From Poecilobothrus nobilitatus (Eukaryota > Arthropoda > Insecta > Diptera > Dolichopodidae): a stretch of 64,000 nucleotides of DNA. The stretch covers positions 319,248,018 to 319,312,017 of the forward strand of contig OX352772.1 in NCBI GenBank assembly GCA_947095535.1, in the 5' to 3' direction. Position numbers and translations under genes: made by a program. Positions 1 to 11,725 of the stretch are shown here, piece after piece; the stretch's first letter is position 1, and the number at the start of each line of letters is the position of its first letter. The notes beneath the pieces are model-generated. The model worked only from the letters and a program-made list of their open reading frames with translations. It did no database searches and had not been told where the DNA came from.

Positions 1-845
1 GACCTATTTCTGAAGGTTTACGAAAATTAATAATTGAAAAACACCAAAATGGTCAAAGTTATGATGAAATTTCGAAAATTTTAAAAAACTTAGCTAGATC
101 GACGGTACAAACGTTAATTAAAATATGTTAAAATGTTAGAGAAAGTAATTGTATAACAGCGGATACAACTAAGCTTGGAAAAGTTTCAAAATTAGCAAAT
201 CGTAATATCATCAGTTCATATCGTGGAAGTTATCATCAATTGTAAAAAAAAGAGGCAAAATACGGTGAGAAATCTTGCTGTGGAATAGTCTGAAACAATA
301 GCAAAGCCCGTTGTACGCAAGTGGACACGAAGAAATTTAACAAAATTGGGATATAACTTTTATAAGGTATTAAAAATATGTAAAAAACAATTTTATTTCA
401 TTTTTAGACAATTTTAGGCCAAAGAAAAGCACTTTTAACCCAAAATCAAAAGCTAAAACGACTTGTCTCGGCTAAAACAAAAGCTTTTGGGTGAAACGGC
501 AACGGGACTTAGTTATATTCCGTTATATTCATTCAAATATTATATGAATCTAAATTTAACATCTGTGTTGGCGATTTGAGAAAAAGGCTAATTTGTACAA
601 AGAAAGAAGCATGCCACCGCGATTGCCTTAAACATACTGTAAAGTTCCTTGCGAGTGTCATAGTCTGCGGCTATATGTTCGCAAAAGGTGTTGGCCAATT
701 ATATTTTATTAACGGACTATAAAAGCTGCAGATTATGTAAATATTTTGGAAGAAATCTTATATTTATCTATTGAGAAGTTGAATTCTTATATGGAGAGTT
801 CATATTTTCTATCTTAGCGGTATGTGGAAGTGCAACAAGATGGTA
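1..845 (+). pseudogene. Tc1/mariner (Minos-like) transposase, decayed and truncated
   Basis: A cut-and-paste DNA transposase, now dead. Read in shifting frames, the stretch keeps the family order. First comes a paired-like helix-turn-helix near 1-125 (residues RKLIIEKHQNGQSYDEISKI, then ARSTVQTLIK). A second DNA-binding part follows near 270-366, ending KLGYNFY. After a short intron comes QRKALLTQNQKLKRL (408-470). The catalytic core is near 560-700 with KHTVKFLASVIVCGYM and KGVGQLYFINGL, and finally QQDG at 833-844, the usual surroundings of the second catalytic Asp. The first catalytic motif (SDES-type) is destroyed around 500-560, and stops and frameshifts are frequent. The 5' part lies outside the window and the C-terminus after QQDG is missing. 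Tc1 membership is secure. The Minos-like assignment rests on the intron and on remembered similarity. Confidence 0.88.
367..407 (+). other. Probable intron inside the Tc1-like transposase
   Basis: A 41-nt segment begins GTATTA after the codons for FYK and ends in TTTCATTTTTAG. Removing it joins KLGYNFYK to TILGQRKALLTQ, which is the expected continuity in Tc1 transposases. The Minos transposase gene is known to contain one short intron, so this fits. Because the copy is a pseudogene, splicing is inferred only. Confidence 0.6.
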
Positions 846-1110
846 ATTTTGAATCCAACCAATTCTGATTTTGAATCCAACTTCAAAATCTGTTCTAATT
901 CAGATTTCACATATATATATAAATATTCTGGGAAAAGTGTTTAATTCCAATTTTGTAGCCAACTTTAAAGTCCTTTCTAATTATATATTTACATACATAT
1001 TTCAACAACAAAACAAAAATTGTGAGGGTTGCCAGCTCAAAACTCACCCCTAAACAAATTATCAAAACGCAACTTGACATTGTATCCAACTCTAAAGTGC
1101 ATCCAACTTA
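846..1110 (-). repeat. Degenerate ~90-120 bp repeat units related to the interior of the 42541-43039 element
   Basis: On the minus strand, units carry the motif (GA)TTTTGAAGTTGGATTCAAAATC or its variant ACTTTAAAGTTGGCTACAAAA, around 870, 970 and 1090. The same motif recurs in the 42541-43039 TIR element (GATTTTAGAGTTGGTTACAAAA) and faintly at 21416-21450. The overlapping open frames on both strands (871-1053 and 907-1089) are side effects of this repeat and not genes. Confidence 0.55.
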
Positions 1111-2877
1111 CATTTTTACATTACAATTTTTTTTTAGTCTATTAAAAATTTTAAATTAAATCCATTCTGACATTTTTCAATAATATAAATATTATGCAAT
1201 TCGAATTTTTATATTGAAAATTTATTTGACTAATTTCGAAGAAGTATAAATTCTCTCCTGATGGACATTTTTAACTTAACAATTTTTTGGTAATACCTAG
1301 TATTATTTAAAAATATTAGGTCTGCTTTAATTATAAGCAATATATAATAATCCAGACGGTTGCTTTTAAATGTTTTTAAATGCTTCTCGAAATTTTTTGT
1401 TTTTAAAATAAACTTGGGTCAATAATGTACTTTAACGTTTTCTTTTTTTTTTTGTTTAAATAAAAATGTTTTTTAAGCAAATATTTTTTTCGAATATTTT
1501 TTACAAAATAATAATTTATAAGTATTTGTGAAAAAAATGTTCGTGAAAAAAAAGAATTTTACTAAGAATTAATTCTTAAAAATTCTACTTAATTTTAAAA
1601 TAAAAGGTAATTTAAATATTTAAATACTTGAATACATTAAAGTTGAAGTTTTAGGAAACAAAAATATATATACATATATATATTTATATTTACCTATATA
1701 ATGTTTTTATTTAAAATCTAATTGGAGACCCTTGTTATCATCATACCTGACGTATATGATTAAAAAGATCCGGAAGTTCATTTACATATTATTAAGTTTT
1801 TGTGTTTTCATTGTTTTTGAATTTAATATTAAAATTTAATTTAGTATTTATTTTTTTTTTTTTTATAAAGTAGAAGAAGACTTTTTTTATTTTTTGTTTA
1901 AATTGAAATTTAGATGTCCTTAACAATTGTTAAGGGTTTTTACAAGGTTGTATTCCATTTATTTTGCATTATTAAAATTGAGTTACTTATTTTATAATAT
2001 TTATTTTTTATAAGACGTATAAAAATATTGAAGAGGGATTGTTTTCAAAGAATATTACAATATCATATTAAGATATAAGAAATAATGTTATTGTCAAAAT
2101 AGGCAAAGTTTTGTAAAAAAAAAAATGGATCTACTTTATGAAAAAAATATATTATTAAATTTATTTAATATAAATCAGTGAAAAATTAAAAATTTACTTA
2201 AAAATAAAATACCTAAATAACTTTTTTGAATAGGGTTTTTTTTTTTAAGTTTATTCTATGATCAATTTTAAATTTTCGTAACATTAAAAATAAAGAGATA
2301 TAATCAATATTATATTAAATATTAAATGAAAATTATTACATGAAAAGTAAAATAAGAAATAGAAGAGAAGTTCGCCATTTCCAGGTATTATTAAGAGGCA
2401 TATAATTGTAATACATCAAATAATCCATTTTTTTTTATTACGATTAACAATAACCACAATATTACAAAGTAAATATTACAAAGATTTTTTTATAATTACG
2501 ACAATTTTAAAAGATGCTTTCATATAAAGGATATTAAAGGGGTACAAAGGACTACAGAAGATTATAATATTATTACCATATTTTTTACTAATTCGCTAAA
2601 AACAATTTTAACCATTTTTTAAAAATTACATTTATCTCAATATTTCCAAAATGAAATATTAATGCAAATTTTTAAGTGTCAGTTTTTTAATACTTTATTT
2701 ATACTAAGTGACATGTTGCCAATTATATTGTCAATCTTTATCAATTCGTGTGTACTGTAAACAATATATAATGCAGAACATTTTATTAAAGTAGACTGCA
2801 AATTATGAAATTCTAATAGACAATTGAAAAGTGAAAAAATAGTTTACATTATACTATTGCTAAAATATGTAAAAAAC
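1111..2877. other. AT-rich stretch without recognisable gene
   Basis: Dominated by poly-A/poly-T runs and TATA-type simple sequence. No long open frame, tRNA, transposon protein or convincing exon was seen on either strand. Confidence 0.7.
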
Positions 2878-4042
2878 AAGTAAATGTAACAGTAAGTTGA
2901 TGCAACCGACTTATTAATACCCTACACCTGAATATTTTGAATTAAATTAAAAATCCATAAGTTTTTTGGCAGCTGTTTGAACTTCTTTCCTTTTCTGTCT
3001 TATTCAACTCGAATTTCAGGAACGTAAAAGAGGCATCCTCTTGGGATATGCTTGATACCCTTGTAAAAAATTTCAAGTTTCTATCTTTATTAATTTCGAA
3101 GATATATGCTTGTTGGTCCTTGGGAGGCGTGTGTCAGGTACCCGAATTGCCACTCCAATTCATCAAATCCATATTCAGGGACATAAAGAAAATATGCTAG
3201 AACACCATTGTACTATATTTAAAGGTTTTACTTTTGTTGGTTTTGGAGATATGCTCGTTTGCTCTTGTGCTAGTCCGGAAGTTTCCCAAATACGAACCCA
3301 TGGCTCAAATTCTTTCAAATGTCAGTTTCCAATTTTTCAGAAAAGGAAACATAACAGAACACCCTTGTACTAAAAATAAAGGTTCTATCTTTGTTGGTTG
3401 TGGAGATATACTCGTTCGCTCTGGGGCTCGTCCGCAAGCTTCCAAGATCCGAACCCATGAACCAAATCCTCTCAAATTTCAGAGACTTAAATAAAACATG
3501 AAAGAACACCACTCTGCCAAATTTAAAGGTTATATCTTAGTTGGTTTTGGAGATAATCTCATTTGCTCTGGTGCTCGTTCGGAAGCTTCCAAAATCCAAA
3601 CCCATGGACCAAATTCTCTTAAATTTCAGAGACATAAATCAAACGGGAAGGAACATCATTGTAAAAAAATTAAAAGTTCTATCATTGTTGGTTTTGGAGA
3701 TAATCTTTTGGAGATAAAAAAAAAAAAAAATCTCGTTTGCTCCGCAATCATTCGGTAGCTTCCAGAATCGTAACCCATGGACCGATTTTGTGCAGATTCC
3801 AACTTAGTCTTCCTATCGTAATTAGTAACCTACTATATAAATTTCATCAAGATAGCTTTACTAGTTTTTGAGTTATCGTGCGAACGGACGGACGGGCGGA
3901 CATCGTTAAATCGACTCAGAAGGTGATCCTGATTCAGAATATATATACATGTCCATATCTAAGTAGCTTCCTTTTGGTGGTTACAAACACCATACCAAAG
4001 TACCACCATACCAACATACCATACTTTAGGTGTAGGGTATAA
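2878..4042 (+). repeat. TATACCC-family dispersed repeat, copy 1
   Basis: Starts with GTAAATGTAACAGTAAG and a small hairpin, then ATACCCTACACC, and ends AGGTGTAGGGTATAA. The two ends therefore form an inverted repeat of about 14 bp. The interior holds four or five tandem units with the landmark TTGGAGAT at 3245, 3402, 3549 and 3696 (spacings 157, 147 and 147). The right part carries GGACGGACGG, ATCGACTC and GGTGATCCTGATTCAG before the terminal motif. Open frames at 3110-3373, 3234-3494, 3315-3512 and 3498-3758 run along these units in several frames and both strands, so I treat them as artefacts. Nothing resembling a transposase is encoded, so this would be a non-autonomous element of unknown class. 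Confidence 0.8.
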
Positions 4043-6009
4043 AAAAGCTTCGATGTACAAGTACATAACGGGTTTCATATTACAATAAGCACCAAAGTAA
4101 ATATACATTTTGTTATTACTGCAGCAAAATGTCAAAATTATACAAGAAGAGCTCTTACTTAGCTTTTTCTCCTCAACTTATCTTTTCTTTCTTTCTTACT
4201 TTATTTTATTTTTTTGTTTTATTTTTCTAACAGTTAACTGTCAGTTGTTGAAAAATGTCAATACATAATTGTCAGTTAAAAACTGATAATAATTGTAAAT
4301 GATAAGATTATAAATTAATTGTAATAACTGTCAATAACAATCTGGCGGTTAATAATTATTTAGCGGTTCACTATTAGTAACTGGCGAATAATAATCGTCA
4401 GTCACTAAAAACCGTAAATGATATTCAATTAAAAATTGATAATCATAAGTTTATTTTTTTATGAGATAATTAATAAAAAATGTTATGTATATTAAATTAA
4501 TTAAAAACATATTAGAAATTAAAATAATAACCGTAAAAAATTAATATATTTTCGTTTTAATATAAAACAAAACTAATTGATTTCTTAATGATATTTAAAT
4601 ATAGCGTGTTCGTATAATTTTTATTCAAATTTTTTAACACATAAAAATTTACTGTAATATTAAATTTAACATTATGTATTATATATGTACAGTATTGAAT
4701 ATTTTGTAATCGAGATGTCTCCGTATACAATATACATTGTATATTATGTAGTAGTTCTTATAAAAAATGTTGTTACATTTATAACTTATTAAAAACCGTA
4801 CTATTTATAATGATTCACATTTCAACTATACCTATTTCTTAAATGCTCATTCTTTTTTTTTAGTTATAAAAAAAAAAATGTAAACATTTTAATCACAAAA
4901 AACAATTAGGTGTATTCCATTAATAAGCCAATAGTCTTTATGTCTTTCTCTTACACATTACATATTAATGAAATTATTACCAAAATAATTCTACTAATTG
5001 TTTTTAACAAATGTTTGCGGTAAAGGTAAAAAAAAAACGAAGAAAAAAAAAAAAAAATAAAAACAAAAAGTCAAAAAAATAAAATTTTATTTTTTTTTTT
5101 TTTTTTTGCTGTTACGACGAACTTTTTTAATATTGCGTGCGAAAAGAAAACAAAAACAATATTTTAAAAGGAGAAAGAAAAACAAACAAATAAAAAGTTT
5201 ACTATTCCATATGAACTAAAGTAAAAAAGAAAGAGAAAGTGGTAAAGCATACAAACAATTTATAATATAATATGTATTTCAAAAAACATTTTTCATGTAA
5301 TGGAAAAGTTTTATTTTGTTTCTATACCTAAATTGTTTTTTTTTTTTTGTCCTTTACTTCATGTGCTTTTTTTTTTTGTATTCTTTTTTGCTTACTTAGA
5401 AAATGATCACCAGCATGGGAAATTAAATTGATGATAATGATGAAAATGATTGTATAATGATTATAATAATAATTAATGATGTCACAACGATACCGTAACT
5501 GTCAAAAATCACTTTATTATTATTTTTTTTTTCAAATATCGAAATATTTTTCCATTTCTTCCTATACTAAAAAATTTCTAATACTAGGTATTGATTTTAT
5601 ATGTTGTTAGAACCAACAATTTCTTTTAGAACCTTGGTGGCTCCCACTTTATGACTTTTAAGTATTGCGTCACAATATTGTGGATATAAAATAATGTAAT
5701 GTAAAAATCAAAGGAGGTGTATCCCACGTTAAAGACAAGAAGGAGGAAATTAACTGTACTTAAATTGTAATTAAAAAAATAAATGTTAGTCAAACCTTTG
5801 AATGAAATCACATTCAGTGGTATTCAAGAGAAACAACTATACCTTTCTGATTGCAAATGAAATGAGGGTCAATAATTAAAAAAAAAAAAAGACAAAATTT
5901 AAGCCTAAACATTTCAGTCCAGATTTCTATTTTGAATCAAATTTATCTGAAAATTAAGTTTTTGACTTTTTTAATTTATTTAAATTAAAACTGTTTTTTT
6001 TCTTTTTTT
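4043..6009. other. AT-rich stretch; cluster of AACTGTCA-like motifs near 4230-4400
   Basis: No gene seen. Between 4230 and 4420 the sequence repeatedly shows variants of TAACTGTCA/AACTGGCG. Long homopolymer runs occupy about 5030-5110 and 5335-5375. The open frame at 5626-5811 has no recognisable features and I do not call it. Confidence 0.6.
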
Positions 6010-6375
6010 TTTATACTAAAACCACAAACTAGGAATATGATCCTTTGTACTTGAAGTAGTTGTAATTATATGGGATGGGATAGGGATGGAACAAATGCGG
6101 ATAATGGGGAGTTGAGGGGTAAATTGGAGAAGAATCTGTTGAGATTTTTCTTTAATTTGGGCAAATTGGAAATATCAAAACGGCCAATTTTTGGTGGATG
6201 GTAATAAATTCCACATTTTTGCCGTTTCTAACAACAAACGAATTGCTATAACCAGTAGAGTACCACTTGGGTAGTTCCACATAGTAGGAATGCGCATTTG
6301 CTGCCCTTCTTGTGGTGCGTTGGAATTGTTGAAGTGATTTTATTTCAACTGAGCAAATGTCTTTACCTACAAAAT
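6010..6375 (-). pseudogene. LINE-2 reverse transcriptase C-terminal scrap (copy a)
   Basis: On the minus strand around 6150-6320 one frame reads RAANAHSYYVELPKWYSTGY and then SNSFVVRN. After a frameshift it continues AKMWNLLPSTKNWP. This matches the piece at 8700-9110 (AHPYIVKIP, NSFVVR, MWN) and the usual C-terminal tail of Jockey/CR1-type LINE polymerases, where a conserved aromatic-SF-R-WN-LP pattern follows the polymerase domain. Only the tail survives. At least one frameshift is visible and no polymerase motifs are present. Confidence 0.6.
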
Positions 6376-7431
6376 ATCTATAAAAAAAAGAAAAAGAGCT
6401 CCTATATTACGACGGATGTCAACCTAGGCTATAGTATTACTCACTGTTTCAGCAAAACTCTAACATTTTAGATATCGTTCTAACAGTAAAACTATATATG
6501 TATTATGATCCGAAACTATACTTATAGTTTGAATATAATATATAGATGACATTGAATAAAACTTAACTGACAGACAAACTTTGTAATAAATAAATGTAAT
6601 ACTCTTATATAATCAAAAAACAAATCATTTTCAATGGTTGTTCAACCACAATTACACACCACAATAAAAACATGAAAATAAAAAACAAAAAAAAAAAAAA
6701 CAAAATAAAAATGTTAAAAACTTTTAAAAGTTTTTTTTTCAATTTTCGTTAGTGTGTAGATGTTTTTCTCTTTTCAGTGTTGATTTATTAGGAAAAAATT
6801 AATTTATAGCCACAACTCTTGTCATTTATATATATGTACATAAATACTTTTTGAACATATCATTCCATATATATTTTACATACATATTATATCTAATGAT
6901 ATCACAACAAAATAAGTTAATTTTGTAAACAAAAACATAACCTAACTTAATATACTACCTAATTAGAAAAGAAATTATTGCCCATTTTTTTTTTTTTTTT
7001 CAAAAATATCGTATAATCTGGTATCTTAAGAAAAAATGAATTGGTTCAAGAAACTGCTAGTTTTAATAGTGTTAATTACATTTGATTTAAATAAAAAATT
7101 AAGAGATTTATTTTAGTACAGATCATCTAAAAAATGACATATTATTGAACAGTAAGCCTAATTAAATATTTTTAATGAGTCATTATGGAGTGAGTTATGT
7201 TTAGTAATGAAAACTCCTCTATAAAGATGATTGATTACGAATCACTTTGTCATTTTGTCACCTTTAAAAAAAAACTTAGACCTAGAAATGTATTATATTA
7301 TATCTAAAAAGTAAAGGTATTCATTAGTCTGAATTTTAACGTAATTAAAAAAAAAAAAAAAAAAAACAGAATATATTTCTTATATTGTGGTGTGTACATG
7401 TGTACATGTCTACATTATGTAAAGGTAAAAA

Positions 7432-7492
7432 TTTTCAAAGGATTTTTTCAAAGGATTCAAAGAATTTTCGAAGAATTCAAAGAATTTTTAAA
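7432..7492 (+). repeat. Short AAGGATT/AAGAATT tandem tract
   Basis: Five to six imperfect copies of a TTCAAAGRATTT-like word, about 11-14 bp each. Simple repeat with no other content. Confidence 0.7.
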
Positions 7493-8190
7493 GGTAAAAA
7501 AATTTCTTTTAATTTAATTTAATAACAAATAATATAAAATAACGTTTTTAATAAAGTAAAGTTTGTTCTATAAATTTAATTATATTAATTTTCATTTTAA
7601 ATTTTCTATCAGAACCTTTAATTTTTAATTTGTAGTCGGTATAAAGAAAAAAAAAAAAAAAAGAAAATTAATTTGTTACTGATATTTTTCATTTGTGAAT
7701 AAAAGTTTTCTTTTTTTTTTTTTTTGTGTTGATTTTTAGTTGGAAAATTTTGGGTATAGCGTCACGTATTGATTTTTACTTAATTTGTTTATCTACTTAT
7801 TTATATTTTATTTACAATTAGTTAATTATCCTTGAATCATTGATTAGTTTGCTGATTAGAATTAAATATAAGTTTAAAGAAAATTTTGGAGACTATAGAA
7901 AACAATATGAATATATAAATATTGTCATTCGTTCATATATACATTTATTATGTTTGTTATATAACGAAATTGATTTAAAAAAAAATAAAAATTTGTATCT
8001 ATTTAGTTAAAGTAACTAATTTTTTTTAATTAGTTTTTTATTACAATTTTATTCAATTATTTTTTTTTTTATTACCCATTTATTAATTAAAAAATTTTAT
8101 TAAAATTGAAAATGGTTTTCATATAAAAAATGAATCATATATAAAAATTTTGTTCTTAGAAATTAAATTCCTTTAATTAAGAATATAATT

Positions 8191-8300
8191 AAGTCATTTA
8201 TTATTCATATTTGACTGAGCTTCAGTTTTGAGAATCTTTAATTCCACTAAATCGTTGATTACTTTGCTGTAGTTATTGTACGAGTCAATAACTACAGCAA
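8191..8300 (+). repeat. D-family dispersed repeat, copy 1, ending in a perfect hairpin
   Basis: Shares the words AAGTCATTTATTATTCATAT, CTTCAGTTT, TTTCACTAA and CGTTGATTACTTGGCTGTAG with copies near 26716, 47519 and (inverted) 45940. Only in this copy, TTGCTGTAGTTATTG (8264-8278) is followed after seven bases by its exact reverse complement (8286-8300), a 15-bp perfect stem. Confidence 0.7.
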
Positions 8301-8699
8301 TACTTAAATATTTCTTTTATTTCTATGACATCTTTTATCTTATAGAAGAATTTATTTTATTAATTAGTTACTAAAACCTGACTGAAAATAATTTATACTA
8401 AACTATTAAAATAATAGTTTGACGTTTTGAAAATATTTAAACTATTTAAAAATCCGATCAAATTCTTGTGAAAATCATAATTAATTTTTCTGCAGCTAAT
8501 TAAAATTTTGTTACATCTGCCATTTCCCGTTATAAATATCATTATCTAATTTAATTTAAAAATTATTGTTCTTTATTTATCTTATGTATCCATCCTATCT
8601 TATCTATGTATCCAACAAACTTAATTATATATTTAAGTAGCTCGGTTTTGATTGCAAACATGAGGCCTATATCGTTGGCCTTAAAATAATGTATAATGG

Positions 8700-9110
8700 C
8701 ATAATAGGTATGTTGTGAATAAAGTTGTTAATGTTCATCTTGAATCTTTGCATCTTGTATATGTATGCAATCATAGTCAATTCTAGGACATACATGAGGT
8801 GAGAAATGGTTCCACATTGGTGATTTTCGTACTACAAACGAATTTATATAAGCCGAATTATGACATCTGGGAATTTTGACAATATAGGGGTGGGCAGTAG
8901 AGCTCTCCTTGTTCGCTTTGAGACAAGTTTTGAGAGAAGGTATCAAACTTTTAATCTTGTTAGAATAAGAACCCATTCCAATAAGATATCGATAAAAACA
9001 TATTAAGTGTTTCTGTTAGATGGTGAAGGTCAAGTGGAAAAACCGTTGAGGTGGCATTGCAGGATCGTTTATTAAATGAATATTGCTCTGTTTTGCCTTA
9101 TATATCAAAA
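8700..9110 (-). pseudogene. LINE-2 reverse transcriptase C-terminal scrap (copy b, longest open)
   Basis: An 82-codon open stretch (8728-8976) reads KIKSLIPSLKTCL, then AHPYIVKIPRCHNSAYINSF, then VVRKSPMWNHF. The pattern matches copies a, c and d here and the C-terminal tail of Jockey/CR1-type non-LTR reverse transcriptases. Upstream in sense (9000-9110) homology to copy c continues at the DNA level. The sequence has no polymerase catalytic motifs and no intact start. It could be mistaken for a small host gene, but the four related copies in the window argue for a transposon remnant. Confidence 0.65.
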
Positions 9111-11029
9111 AATCTCAAATGTTGTTTTGGAGGCTTCAGGTCAAATATGTGCATTATATTCCATTTTTGATCTTATATAATGTTTTATAGTTTATAGATG
9201 TTTAGAAGATCAGAAGATGAAAAGAAGGCTGTATAACGATACAAGAAATAAACACCTAAATGGATATGAAAACATTTTTATAAAAATGTAAAACTAGTTT
9301 AAAAGTACTAAATAAAATTTTTAATTAAACAAATTTTTAACCAGCAATTATATGGTCAAGTAAGAAGTGTTTGAAACAAAAAATTAATTTAATTATGAAA
9401 ATACTCAATTACGAATTGGTTATTATTTTTTTTTTTTCTACTTTTAATTGAAAGCATGTAATGCTATAGAATTATCAAGAAGCATTACTTTATGTAATCT
9501 TAAAATGACTGAAGCTTACAATTTTTTAAAAATTTTCTTTTTAAATTACCTATTATAGCTTGACAGTAAACGTTTGATTTTACTTTAACTTGATCACGGT
9601 CACTATTTTTAATATCCAATGATAAAATGTCAATACTCTCAATTGCTTCATGTATATATTAATAATAATTAATATACTTCATAATAGATCAGATTTGAAC
9701 AAAGTGGAGTGGCCATTTTATAATTTAGAAATTAAAATTTAATATCTTTTAATGCACACAAAAAAAAAGAAATCAATAGAAAAAATTAAATTAATAGTAA
9801 ATTAAAAATCAGTCATTTCAATAAATTTATATAATGAAACGAAAAAAAAATTAAATATTATAATGAAAAATTAAAAAAATTATTAATAACGTAAACATTT
9901 ATATTTTGATATTTACTAACTATTAATTTAATTATTACTTATTTATTTTTACATTACTATTTATTTAACATTTAACTTTTGAAGCATAAGATTTAAATAA
10001 TTTTTATATACATAATATACAAGTACATAATGAATTATATGTAAAATATTTAAAATTTTATTACAGAAAAAAAAAAATAAGGAAAATTAATATTAAATTA
10101 TTGACAAGATTTTTGAATATTTAATAGAAATCATTTAATTTTTCTTTAATTAAAAATTGAGCATAAAATCATATATATATATTGAAATTTTTATTATAAA
10201 ATCGATTTTATAATATATTTTCATGATATTATAATATTGTATAATCATAAATTATTTGTTTGATTTTATGACATGGATGATTGATTTTACCTTAAATTTT
10301 AATAATAGGTTTATTAATAATAAAACGCATTTATGATCCTTAAAAAAAAAAAAAAATGTATTAAAAAATCATTTGTTTTAAAATAATATTATAGAATTTA
10401 ATTTTTAATTTAATATATTTTTATAAATAAAATTTGATTTAATTTAATAATATGACTATAATACTGTTGGTATAAATTTTAAAATCTTATAATTTATTTT
10501 TGTTTAAAGATGTTTCATTATTATTTAGTTGTCATTTATAATAATAGGTATGTTATATTATATCACTTAAGTAGGTATCATTTTTAAGAATATGGACTTT
10601 TATTAATTTACATTAAATAAAATCTTCTTTTTTCAAAATATTCCTTTTTTAAAACCGTACTCTTCTTTTTAAAAATCTCCTTCTTTCAAAATCTCCATCT
10701 TGTAACAAAAAAAAAAACCCCTTTTTTAAGAAATATCTTCATTTTTTAGAGAAAGTTGATTACGAAGGAATGAGGGTTTCAATAGTTCGACCCATTTTTT
10801 TTTTCTTTTTTTTGAGAGCTCAACGAAATTCCAAAATAAGGAATCTATAAATGATACAAATTCAAAAGGAAGAAAAAAAAATTAAAAACAAAACTCCAAG
10901 AAACAAAAAATTATGAATAAAAAATGTGCCGCTCCCATTAAACATAACATAACAAGTTACTTGTAAGTAAACTTGTAAGTTAACTCACTTTTTATACTCG
11001 TATGAACTATGTTCAAGAATATAATAAAT
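9111..11029. other. AT-rich stretch without recognisable gene
   Basis: Mostly A/T words and homopolymers (for example 9427-9438, 10342-10355, 10795-10814). No protein homology, RNA gene or bounded element was recognised. Confidence 0.65.
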
Positions 11030-11270
11030 TTGACATGACGTTTGTGATACCTTAAAGAAGTTGAGCTAGATATAGGGTCAAAGGTATGGATCGGCTCAGA
11101 AACGAATTCTGAGTCGATTAAGCCGTGTAGGTCCGGTCGCCAATCTGTCCGTTTGTCCGCATTATAATTTTTTTTACGTTACTTTTGCAAAATTGTTAGT
11201 TTTGTTATTTAAATCCAGCATTTTCGGCCACCGAAACTCAAAAAAGTTTGTTAAAAATAAGTGATCTGTA
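11030..11270 (-). repeat. Fragment related to the GGAC-rich end of the TATACCC family
   Basis: A GC-richer island with CTGAGTCGATTAAGCCGTG and CTGTCCGTTTGTCCGC. Reverse-complemented, this order (GGACAAACGGACAG then AATCGACTCAG) parallels the GGACGGAC...AAATCGACTC block at 3885-3920, 21105-21135 and 56030-56060. The terminal TATACCC motif and tandem units are not seen, so it is a degenerate fragment or a cousin family. Confidence 0.45.
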
Positions 11271-11305
11271 TCTCGAAATTAAAATGACTAATTTAGTAAT
11301 TTTTT

Positions 11306-11357
11306 ATTTATTATTCTGGATACAAGTGGTACATTTATTATTCTGGATACAAGTGGT
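11306..11357 (+). repeat. Recent 27-bp tandem duplication
   Basis: The 25-bp unit at 11306-11330 is repeated identically at 11333-11357 (it contains CTGGATACAAGTGGT), giving a period of 27. Confidence 0.9.
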
Positions 11358-11725
11358 TTTCAAAAGAATGGAACCTGTTTTTTAACAATATAGAAAAAAA
11401 AGCTAAATACTGAATCCCCATTTAAAAATAAATTACATCTAAGTTTGAGAATAGATTACTTAAAAAAAAAAGGAAAAATTTTTTTATATTCTGATATGAC
11501 CCTATATATTATACCATTTTGTACCACTTCTTATACTAAATAAATTATCAACTGTTCTGTTAGGTTCTTTTCTTCATTCAATCACTTACATCATAATATT
11601 ATAATAATTTGATATATAAAAAAATATAACATCAAAAATCTTTCAATTAAAAGTTAATTCATTAAATGATATTTTATTTTATTAAATAAAATTTTCAATT
11701 AATTTTTGTTTTTAATGGAATAAAG

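Noticed and set aside
3110..3758. Several 60-90 codon open frames in copy 1 of the TATACCC repeat (and equivalents in copies 2 and 3)
   Set aside because: They lie in different frames and on both strands, follow the tandem units, and change between copies, so they reflect repeat structure and not protein selection.
8728..8976. A small host protein gene on the minus strand
   Set aside because: Related broken copies at 6010, 26376 and 36900 and the LINE-like C-terminal pattern indicate a retrotransposon remnant.
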